Shown here in pieces: positions 41,360 through 50,917 of a stretch of 64,000 nt of DNA. The position numbers were made by a program, and so were the translations under genes. Position 1 is the stretch's first letter. Each line of letters begins with the position of its first letter. The notes beneath the pieces were generated by a model. That model worked only from the letters and a program-made list of their open reading frames with translations, searched no databases and was not told the origin of the DNA. Source of the DNA: Phytophthora colocasiae (Eukaryota > Oomycota > Peronosporomycetes > Peronosporales > Peronosporaceae); NCBI GenBank assembly GCA_018806915.1, contig JAGKQI010000034.1, forward strand, positions 620,001 through 684,000. The letters are read 5' to 3'.

Positions 41360-42771
41360 TTAACTCGTCTGCTGCACGTGCTCCTCAAACACAGGGCGAG
41401 CCGCCTTGATATTCAGCTGGATCGTCGCCGGTTCTGCTCAATCATGACACGAAATGTTGTAAGCAACAATAAACTAACCTCAAAGGTATCAGTCAGGCTT
41501 CTTACGAATCGAATCGTCCGACATGATGATCATGATGTACGTGTTGGCAGTGAAGAAGTCGATGAAAGCCGTGAAGTTCGAGTTGCGCACTTCCATGCCC
41601 TGGAACTGCGCCTGCGTTTTACTGCAGCTCAGCTTGAACTGCTTGATGATGTTGCTGATCTTTTCAAAGCGGTGAATGTCGCGGTGGTTCGTGTGTGTAG
41701 CATGTGAGATCACGAGGAAGGTCGCGCGTTCAAATAGCACCACTTCATCAGCGCTACAGATCGAGCAGAAACTGTTGAGATGCTTTTCCAGGTCCTGCAT
41801 GTTCGGGATCAGTGAATACACGATGGACGACCATGCGCGATACAGCGTTTCGTCCCAAATGGACGTGCCAAAGCACACGGTCGGCAGCTGACCTGTACGC
41901 TCCAAGATCATTTCCTTCTTTTGGTTGAACACCTGCAAAGGCCACCCGATGATTAGCCCTTTAATTTCCAAAAGAAGTATTTTTCATCACGTACACGCTC
42001 ACGCTGGTCCTCCGGCACCAGATCCATCTTGTGGATCAGCACGAACACCTTCGCGTTACTCGAGTTCTGATCGATGGCTTCCAGGCAGCCATCGAAGTGA
42101 GCCATGTCTTTCTGTAGGGGGTCAATCAATACAAATCAGCATCGCCGTGTTCAATTTTTCAACCACCAATGCTTCGTACGTCAATTTCGCGACTTTCAAT
42201 ATCGAACACGTAGATCAGCAGCTCGACACTGCGGAAAATGTGGTCGCGTTGACTCTCAAAGTAGTTTTCGTAAAAGGCATCTTGGCTTCAAGAACCACCG
42301 CATACAGCACTATCAGCTCTTTTTCATTAACAGTATCAGCACAAGTGTCATCTTACCCGCCGCAATCCCACAGATTCAGCACCAGGTTACCCAAGAAACG
42401 CACATGCGAGTGCTCCACATCCACTACAAGCAGTAACAACGATCACAACTCCCGGTCAATCTCATTATTCCCGAATAGGCAGACTCATTAGATTCGTTTG
42501 GATCGCGTACACGTGGGTCCCAGTCGCATCGTGTCACGAGCTGGATATACACACATAATAGGGGGTACAGTACGGTTACTAAGAGGCATGTAGTGCAGCA
42601 TCAGAGTCTTCAGTACCCAGGTAATTGGCGAAGATAATGGAGCGCATGGACGTCTTGCCGGAGCCAGACTTGCCCATCAACAGAACCTGCAGGCAGTAGA
42701 CATACCCTACGTGAGTCTACACTTCATTAGAGAGGCGTGTAGGGAGGAGAGAGACGCACTTTCTTCTTCAT
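41360..42771 (-). CDS. RRAGA: RagA/Gtr1-type small GTPase
   Basis: Rag GTPases recruit TORC1 to the lysosome or vacuole in response to amino acids. The P-loop [20 protein letters not shown] is diagnostic of RagA/Gtr1. [40 protein letters not shown] and [18 protein letters not shown] follow, with the C-terminal roadblock-like domain to HVQQTS. The first coding exon is only 12 nt (42760-42771), ATG AAG AAG AAA, followed by GTGCGT. At least six introns interrupt the gene. It is RagA rather than RagC by the [10 protein letters not shown]-loop. Divergent from the ARM-repeat gene. Confidence 0.95.
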
Positions 42772-43257
42772 GGTGGCAGCCTGAATCAGTGTATGCTAGA
42801 TGGAATTCCCAAACCGGATAATGTATCCGGACCTTTATATTGTGATATCTATTTTGGCAATTGCCTCAAATGCGGCAAAACGGTAGCGCTCCACACAGAC
42901 CACTTGCGTGGATGAAACTTGGTACAAGCGTGGAGAACCATTAGGTACAGCTTGTGGCAGAGTTTCGAGGCGCTACCTGTCGTGTACAACGCACACGGCC
43001 AGGATATAAGCGTAAGGAAACGGCTGCCACGTTATCACTTCCTCAAACACGGAACTACTTCACGAAGTAACTGCGGTGGCCAATCACTGATTGAAAATTA
43101 ATTGGTTACGCTCTGATTGAATCAGAGCGTAACCAATTAATTTTGCAACCATTTTAATAACTTAATTGAAACACAAATAACGAGAAATATATATTTTGTT
43201 AAAGTTGAAGGTCGACCACCGAAAGGCAACTTAAATAGGCAGTCCCTAGTGTTCGAG
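42772..43257. other. Divergent promoter with a 51-bp perfect palindrome
   Basis: Lies between RagA (minus) and the ARM-repeat gene (plus). It holds the palindrome at 43094-43144 and a smaller one near 42815-42831 (CCGGATA ATG TATCCGG). No gene was seen. Confidence 0.7.
43094..43144. repeat. Perfect 51-bp palindrome with one-base centre
   Basis: Arms of 25 bp (43094-43118 and 43120-43144) pair without mismatch around a G at 43119. Each arm contains ATTGGTTACG or its complement, so the structure presents two CCAAT boxes in inverted orientation. It ends 113 bases before the ARM-repeat ATG. Confidence 0.97.
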
Positions 43258-45915
43258 ATGCCGCAAGCGAGTGCCAGACCTGCCCCCGCTCTGACTTCAA
43301 AGCCTCGAGCTCCATCGTCTGCTCGTCCTGGAAGTGCTCCAGCTACAGTCGCCAAGCGGCGGTGGAATGCGCCACCTGCAGGTCTTTTTCCTTCGACTGC
43401 AACCTCACGAGCAGCAGCAAAGAAACCTGCAATAACACTTCTCCCTGATGTGTCAGCCACTCGGTCAGTACCACAAGATCCTAGAGAGCAGTTCCGAGCT
43501 GCTATTGCCGCAACTCCATCCCATACAGAACGCAGATCTAGCAAGAGAGATTCGCTGCAGCCAAACCACGTTGAAGACGCTCAAGACTCAACAGCAACAG
43601 ACCTGCAAGGTGCAGCAAACCCTCCCACGGGTCGCAGAAATTCACAGTCGGTACGAATTCGTCGCAGTAGCACCAGATACCAACACACTGGTGCTGTCGA
43701 AATGCCAGGAAAAGTGGGAAATTTAACTGCCGCCACCTCCCTCCACACGGATCCGAAGAGGCAACAGCTATTAGCACGAGAAGCGGAAATCAACGCCATG
43801 CAGAGCGACCGCAGACGAGATTCTTTTCACAGCGCTCAAGTCCTGAAGAGCCTTCGACGCCAAGACGTTGAAGCGGACGATGTGAGACCATTGATTGAAA
43901 TTATTTACTGGTCGCCTTTCGTAGAAGTCCGTCGTGACGCTGCTGCTGCCATTGCCTCTCTGAGCCGCAACGGTATGTTGTTTCAGGCGTATTTGCAACA
44001 AAGTGGAGACCTAACTTATGTTTCTTTATGAGAAATAGTTGCGAATCTTGACCTCCTCGATGAAGTAGGCACACTCGGAGCGATTCTAACCATGTTGAGC
44101 TCCCCAGTAGATCGAGAGGACTCGAGCATTTCCCATGACTGTGCTGAAGCACTATCAGCTCTTGTACGACTGTCTAGTATCAAAGCGAAGCTTCTCCTAG
44201 CTCCAAGTGGAATTGACTGTGTGTTCTCGTTGCTGCACACGACAACCGATTCAAAGTTGCGCTTGGCAGGTTTCGAGATCGTCTCTCGACTGGTAACAGC
44301 TGACGAATGGAAAGAAGCAGTCGCTAAACGCGAAGGCTTCGCGTTCATATTGAATTGTTGCTCTGGGAGTGGTGCACCGCAAACCTCTCGGGCTGACGCA
44401 GGTGATACTCGAACTCGAACATTAGCGGCCTCGGTACTGCACCAACTCGCTGCCTCATGCGACAACAGACTGCTTTTCTACTATTCAGGACACTTTACGT
44501 CCTTGTCGGGGCTGCTTCGAGATCCATTTCTGGATAAAGACGCCATCTTCCGCCGTGAGTTACTGGGTTTTGTGCGCTTGTTGCTCTCGGAGACAGAAAA
44601 TGCTCGACGGTTTGCTTCAATTGGCCTGGTATCATGTGTACTTGGCGTTCTCGGTCGCGGGTCATCCAGCACTATGAAACCTTCTCTTCAAGTAAGTTTG
44701 CTCGTCGTAGCCATCATTGATGCTGTCGCGAAAGACGACGTTAACCATCCAGCACTCGTACAAGCGGAAACGATGCCGCGTCTTGTCCAGCTGTGCTTCG
44801 CTTCCGACGCAGGTGTACCAGTTGCTGATTCCGACAAAAAACGCCCTCACACTGCACGAGTTCAGTCTAAATGTTCATCCACGCGGCCTAGGTCAGCTCT
44901 GTCTTCTCGTTCTCGCTCGCGTTCGTCTATCTGGTCAGCTCCAGAGGCGTCTGCAGTGATTCGCGCAACACTTGGAATTTTCTGTTCCATGGCGAGGAAT
45001 CAAGCGAATCGAGAACATGTCATTCGCTCTAAAGTGCTGGATCACATCGCAGCTCAAGAGCTATATGCTTCGCCTGATAAACGCGTTCGTCGTGCTGTAA
45101 TTACTCTGCTCACTCTGCTCATTTGCACCGAGCGCAAGCGCCGTCATGATGCTGCGAAGACCACGAGCATTGAAAATGAGCCGGCTACAAGCGCACTTGC
45201 ACCGTCATCCGATTCAAACGAAGCCTCCGAGCACGATTACCAGTACTACATCGAGCTTCTGGCTCGTGGTGTCGTCAAGTGCTTGTTCGGCATCCTGACA
45301 GGCGATGACTTCGGTATGAAAGTGGATGCACTGGGTGCTCTGGCTCAACTCACTCATGATGCACCATCCAGACTGACGCTATGTAAACCTACGTTACTGT
45401 CGGCATTAGGGCAGTTCGCATTTCACCCACTAGGGTCCACGCGATTCCATGTAGCTCAGATCATCGCCAACTTTGCCGAGCGCCCGGAGAATGTGTTGAA
45501 GCTTGTGGATGCTGGGCTCCTGCCGGTCCTGGTAAGGTATGTAAGTCCTCTGGATCGAACTCATACTGTTGGCCACACCAGTGACAAAGGCACGAACGAG
45601 GCTTTACTGATTGAGGCCACTCGAGCACTAGCAGCTGTGTCCGAGCTGCACGTAGCACGCTCAAGACTAGTCGAGAGTGGAGTGTTGGGTGCACTAATGC
45701 GGTTAATTCGAGCTCCATCAATTCGGCCGGAGGTTCGATCTTATGCCCAGTCCGCAGTACGCAACTTGCGGCACGATGCAGCAGCGTTACGGATTCAGGC
45801 TATCTACCGTGGCTGGCATGTCCGCACGACTTTCGCTGGTTCAAAACGCAAACAGAACTTCCGCAAACTGTCCATGCTTGTAGACACAGCAATAGCGCCC
45901 ATAAAACAACGTTAG
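43258..45915 (+). CDS. Armadillo-repeat protein with C-terminal IQ motif
   Basis: Two exons (43258-43972 and 44039-45915) encode 863 residues. The first 200 are disordered and basic. A helical repeat region follows from about residue 215, starting VRPLIEIIYWSPFVEVRRDA, with ARM-type helices such as VDALGALAQLTHDAPSRLTL and TRFHVAQIIANFAERPENVL. Near the C-terminus ALRIQAIYRGWHVRTTF is a canonical IQ motif for calmodulin or a calmodulin-like light chain. ARM plus IQ proteins are often ciliary, but no specific orthologue was recognised. Confidence 0.85.
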
Positions 45916-45983
45916 ATATGTTATAGAACCAAGCTCAACTTGTCAACGTCGTTGCGCTTAATTGACGCCACTGGCACTGCGTC

Positions 45984-46994
45984 TTATGCCTTGTAGACGC
46001 GCGTTTCCACGGGGAAACGCACATCGATAAGTCCGGTAATGCCCGCCGTAAGCACCTGTCAATCATGTGACGATAGCGAAGCTTAGATCAATGGCAAAAT
46101 GATAATATCTACCTACAAAAACGTACGCTGCCAGCCGGCACTGGGCCAACTCCTTCCGGGGTGCCGGTGATAATGAGGTCGCCTTCCTCCAGTGTCATAA
46201 TGCGACTCACATAGGAGATCAGGAACGGGATGCTGTGCACCATATCACTCGTATTGCCATTCTGACGGAGTTCGTCGTCCACCTTCAGCCATAAACTCAA
46301 GTCGTGGGGCGAAGGCACCGCCGACTTGGGGATGAAGTCGCTGATGGGCGTGAAGGTGTCCAGTCCCTTGGCATGGGTCCACGGCAGTCCCGCCTTCTTT
46401 GCCTTTGCCTGCAGATCACGTGCTGTCATGTCGATTGCCAACGCCTGTCAAGCAGTGCCAGTGTCAGTACAAGGAATTTCGGACCGAATGAGTGAAACAT
46501 ACGTATCCGGCTACGTGGTCCATGCTCTCGCTCTCGACGATATCTTTGCCGCCCTTACCGATCACCACCTACAGGACAAAACACAATAGTTTGAATTTCC
46601 ACCGGCCCCTAATACTGACGAGATGGACGTACACCAAGCTCCACTTCGTGGTGGACTTCTCCGACTCCAGGGGGAAGAAGCACACTACCTCCGTTGCGTA
46701 CATAGCTAACCAACCACATTACATTATTAATTTCTCATCACCAATCAAAATGTATACTGCCTATATCAGTACCTGGTGGTGGGCTTGAGGAAGAGCACAG
46801 GGTTTTTCGGAGCCGAGGCGGCACCCATTTCACGAGCATGCGCCTCGTAATTCTTCCCGATCGCCACGATCTTCTTACTAAAGAAGGGGAGAGGGCATCG
46901 ATGTGTTAGGGAGGGGGGGGGGGTACAACGAAAAGCAAGGGGTTAATCTGCTGGCGACGCACCCGAATTCGATGAACTGCTTGGCCTTCGTCAT
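45984..46994 (-). CDS. FAHD1: FAHD1-type acylpyruvase/oxaloacetate decarboxylase
   Basis: Belongs to the fumarylacetoacetate hydrolase superfamily; FAHD1 cleaves acylpyruvates and decarboxylates oxaloacetate in mitochondria. Exons 46963-46994, 46773-46877, 46633-46705, 46503-46568, 46127-46444 and 45984-46055 sum to 221 residues, the usual length. Hallmarks: IVAIGKNYEAHAREMG, NPVLFLKPTTS, VELGVVIGKGG, GYALAIDMTARDLQ, FIPKSAVP and LIITGTPEGVGP. The first intron holds an 11-base G run (46913-46923). No obvious targeting peptide precedes the catalytic domain. Tail to tail with the ARM gene, 68 bases apart. Confidence 0.93.
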
Positions 46995-47100
46995 GAGCGA
47001 TACTACATGTAGTGCAGCAGTATTACTTTGATTACCTCGAATTAATGACTTGGATGAATTTCGATATGGCATTCTTTGAGATACAAGTTGAAGTGGCTAA

Positions 47101-48921
47101 TTAATCTGAGGTCTGCATTGCTCTCATCCTCTCTTGCAGCGCTTTGGTCTCAAGTTGCACACGCCGCCGCTCAATATCCAATAGTTCTTCATAGTTAGAG
47201 CTTACAGTTGTTTGCACAATGAAGGTTAGTTCGTAATTTGGTGGTCATGTCAGCTTGTTAGTGACGTACGGTGAAGAGTGTGCCCGAAGTCTGGATGGCG
47301 ATGACTCTGGGAAGGATTTATTCACTGAAGGGACATCAAACAAGTCATTGAATATTAAACAATTCCCTTTAGATTGCGCTGCTCTTACCACTGGTTGGGA
47401 TGGACGCTTCTGAAATGGCTTGCAGTTTAGTGTCTTCACTGTTAAGGAACACCGCCGCCCTGGACCTCTCTTGGTCGATTCGCTCTTTGTTTCTTCTAGC
47501 TGCTGCCTGTAGGTTTAGCATGAGTTAGATTTACACTAGCGGTAGGAAATCAAGGAACCAACATGAATGACCTGGTTCTCGAAGAAGAGTTGTCGGACGT
47601 GGTCTGCACCTGACTGAATTGCCTTTGGTGGCTTTACGACGTGGTAGTCCGCTGCTACATATACAGGTATTTCGCTCGAGATGCTATTGCTATCGTTGTA
47701 GTGTTGGTGATTCAGATCTGGAGACACGATTTCGATTGAAGTCTTGGTATTGAGGGTGGTAATTCTGGTAGCAAACTGTTTGAGAATCATCGGTTGGTGT
47801 GAAGTCGCAACGCTAACCAGTTGCATCATGTGATGCTGAACCACGTCGGATTTCAAAATGTCGAGCAAGCTTGGCCGTCTCTGCAAATAATAAAGCAAAT
47901 GAGGACAACATGAAGGCAAACCACGTGGAAATCATCTTAGTACGTGTGGGTCTTTCTCGAGCAGATTCGCCACAAGAGCCCGAAATGGCGAAGAGTACAG
48001 CTCGGAAACCGGTGGTGGCTCGCTGTGCAAAATCTTACCCACCACAGCACCAAGTGCCGAGCCAGTGAACGGTGGAGAAAAAGTAGCGAGTTCGTAGAGG
48101 ACGCACCCAAGACTCCACACATCGCTTTTGCAGTCATATTGGCCGCCTTCCAGTAATTCAGGTGCCCTATCGACGAGAATGTCCGGTTAGAAAATGAGAA
48201 GCATGGTGGAAATTCACGTACATGTAGTACGGAGTCCCGGTTATAGTTTGGGCAGAGTCCAAAGTGTTCTGCAACATCTTTGAGACACCAAAGTCACTCA
48301 ACTTTACGATCCCGTCGCCGTCTAGCATGATATTCTGCAACATTATACTGATTAGAGTTTGAGCGCGAGGAAACCTAGAAAATACCTTTGGTTTGAGGTC
48401 CCTACAACATTCAAAGCTAACAGTGAATTGTTGGAGTGGTCACGAAATGAAAAACTGTGAATGTTTACCGGTGCAGAATACGTTTCTCAAGCAAGTATTG
48501 AAGTGCCAAGACGATCTGAATAAAAATCCGCATGATCGCTGGTTCGCATAGAGGATCTCTAGGCAGCAAAAGATCAGCACGAAAGCAAAAACTTTTGGCA
48601 TTTAATGCCAGTAGTGGAATAAGTTACTCACCCGCGCTCTTGTTGCCATCGCAAGAACGCGTCTAGATCCCCACCGCTGGCGTACTCCATCACAAGAGTC
48701 AAATTCATGTCATCCTCGATGAGCTCGATGAATTGTACGATATTCACATGATGCAGATGTTTCAGTAATTGGGCCTCATGGCGAGCTGCTTGTCGCGCAG
48801 TGTTATCCTCGCTGTGAGGAATCTTAGCGGCAAAGAGCTTTCGATCCGAGTTTCGACGAACAAGAACCACTTTGCCAAACTGCCCGCTGCCGAGAACCGC
48901 TAGAGTTTCATACCCACGCAT
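47101..48921 (-). CDS. NIMA-related (NEK-type) protein kinase
   Basis: Start MRGYETLAVLGSGQFGKVVL at 48921. The catalytic domain has AAKIPH, LVMEYASGGDLDAFL, HRDLKPK, NIMLDGDGIVKLSDFGVSKM, TITGTPYYMAPELL and SDVWSLGCVLYELAT, the pattern of NEK kinases. The Asp of HRD and the catalytic-loop Lys are encoded by a 16-nt exon (48386-48401). The C-terminal third, after LLEKDP, is not conserved and includes a basic coiled stretch ending RERM-type helices near 47120. Exact joins in the 3' part were not all resolved. NEKs control centrioles and flagella, which suits the flagellar genes in this window. Confidence 0.88.
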
Positions 48922-49170
48922 GCTCTTGCTTCTTAAGTCGAAGTCGTTACTGGACAAACTAAGAATGTGTTGTTGCTAACTCGGTTCGAAGCAAGAACGG
49001 GCAGCGTGCCTGCCGCTTTTGTTTCATTTGATCTGGTTTAGTGTACATGCACGTATCGTTGCTCTATTAGCTTGACGTTACCGGGGAAAGTGCCGTGTCT
49101 TCTGCCTTGCTTATTCCTAGTGACCTTGCTGCTGGAGTTGCAATAGCAAAAGCGACGACTCCATAGTCGC

Positions 49171-50757
49171 TTACTCCCATTCGATAGTGGCAGGCGGCTT
49201 GGACGAGATGTCGTACACGACACGGTTCACGCCACGAACCTCGTTGATGATGCGGTTCGACATGCGGCCAAGCACCTCGTACGGCATGTGGTACCAGTCG
49301 GCAGTCATGTAGTCCGAAGTGCTGACGGCACGGATGGCAACAACCTTCTCGTACGTGCGGCCGTCACCCATGACACCCACAGACTTAACCGGCAACAGGA
49401 CACAGAAGGCCTGACCCGTAGTCTTGTAGTGGTTGCTGTTGCGCAGCTCTTCGATGAAGATGGAGTCAGCATGGCGAAGAGTCTCAAGCGCCTCAGGCGT
49501 GATCTCGCCAAGCACACGGATGGCAAGGCCCGGACCGGGGAACGGGTGACGCCACACGCTAGGCTCGTCAATGCCAAGGGCCATTCCGAGCTCACGGACC
49601 TCATCCTTGAACAGCTCACGGAGCGGCTCAATGAGCTTCAAGTGCATCTTCTCGGGAAGGCCACCGACGTTGTGGTGGGTCTTAATCGTAGCCGAAGGTC
49701 CCTTGTACGAGATACTCTCAATGACGTCCGGGTACAGGGTGCCCTGCAGCAAGAAGTCCACAGGGTGTCCGATGCGTTCGGCCTCCTCCTGGAAAAGCTC
49801 AATGAAGAGATTGCCAATCGTTTTACGCTTGGTCTCGGGCTCAGTGACGCCCTTCAGAGCAGTCAGGAAGCGGTCCGAGGCGTCAATGCACTTGAGATTG
49901 ATGCCGAGCTTGGTCTGCAGACGGTCGACGACCTCCGAAGCTTCGTCCTTGCGCAAAAGACCATTGTCGATCAGAACAGCGTGGAAGCGGTCGCCCAGAG
50001 CGCGCTGCAGCAGCACAGCAGCGACGGACGAGTCGACACCACCGCTGACAGCGCCAATGACGTGACCCTCAGGTCCGACGGTCTCGCGCACCTCCTCGAT
50101 GAAGGCGTCGGCGATGCTGCGCATGTCCCAATCCGTCGGCGAGTTACAGATGTTGACCACGAAGTTGCGCAGGATATCCTTGCCGCGCGGGCTGTGAGTC
50201 ACCTCAGGGTGGAACTGGATACCGTAGAAACGACGGGCCACGTTAACAATGGCAGCGTGTTCCGAGTTCTCGGTGGTGGCGATGTCCACGAATCCGTCCG
50301 GGTTCTGGTGCAGCTTGTCACCGTGGCTCATCCACATCTGGAACTCATCCGGGAGGCCCTCGAAAAGCCCGCCGCAGTCCACGCCGTTCTTGCGGGTCAC
50401 AATGGCTTTGCCGTACTCACGGTGCTGCGAAGGAGCCACCTTGCCATTGTTGGTGAAAGCCAATTCCTGCAGACCGTAGCAGATACCAAGCACGGGAAGC
50501 TTCTGCTCCTCGATGAGCTTCCACACTTCAGGGTGCACGTGCGGGGCTCCCTCGTCAAAGACTGACTGGGGACCGCCCGACAGGATAATTCCGGTGAGTT
50601 GGTGTTGGCGCAGCTCGTCAGCGCTCACAAGGCACGAGTAGAGCTCACAGAAGACGTGCAGCTCGCGCACACGACGCGCAATCAGGTGGCTGTACTGCGA
50701 GCCGAAGTCCAGGATAGCCACCTGCTTGCGGTTGGTCACGGGGGAGGCGTCGGCCAT
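49171..50757 (-). CDS. GMPS: GMP synthase (glutamine-hydrolysing)
   Basis: Converts XMP to GMP using glutamine and ATP. One exon encodes 528 residues, close to bacterial GuaA and yeast GUA1. The N-terminal class I amidotransferase domain has AILDFGSQYSHLIARRVREL, the catalytic Cys in GICYG and the HPEVTHS His/Glu pair. The ATP-pyrophosphatase domain has the P-loop AVSGGVDSSVAA, and the dimerisation domain ends KPPATIEWE as in almost all family members. The sequence looks intact with all key residues. A long open frame on the opposite strand is a shadow of this gene. Confidence 0.98.
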   Translation of the reverse strand: MADASPVTNRKQVAILDFGSQYSHLIARRVRELHVFCELYSCLVSADELRQHQLTGIILSGGPQSVFDEGAPHVHPEVWKLIEEQKLPVLGICYGLQELAFTNNGKVAPSQHREYGKAIVTRKNGVDCGGLFEGLPDEFQMWMSHGDKLHQNPDGFVDIATTENSEHAAIVNVARRFYGIQFHPEVTHSPRGKDILRNFVVNICNSPTDWDMRSIADAFIEEVRETVGPEGHVIGAVSGGVDSSVAAVLLQRALGDRFHAVLIDNGLLRKDEASEVVDRLQTKLGINLKCIDASDRFLTALKGVTEPETKRKTIGNLFIELFQEEAERIGHPVDFLLQGTLYPDVIESISYKGPSATIKTHHNVGGLPEKMHLKLIEPLRELFKDEVRELGMALGIDEPSVWRHPFPGPGLAIRVLGEITPEALETLRHADSIFIEELRNSNHYKTTGQAFCVLLPVKSVGVMGDGRTYEKVVAIRAVSTSDYMTADWYHMPYEVLGRMSNRIINEVRGVNRVVYDISSKPPATIEWE

Positions 50758-50917
50758 GTTGAACGGGTCGGATCGAGTCTTCGGCGTGTTCGGTTCTGAC
50801 CAGCGAACGCCTCACAGCCACGGACACTGTTAAACTCCTGACGTACCAACCAGCCACTGGTAGCCAATCAGCAATCAGACCGTTATTTGTAGCCATCTCA
50901 CAGACCAATCACAGGTC

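Noticed and set aside
46001..46020. A hairpin with 8-bp arms resembling the promoter palindromes
   Set aside because: It is inside the last FAHD1 exon and short enough to arise by chance from codon use.
49288..50565. A 425-codon open frame on the plus strand
   Set aside because: It lies wholly opposite GMP synthase, is rich in Val, Leu and Asp from mirrored codons, and has no independent support.
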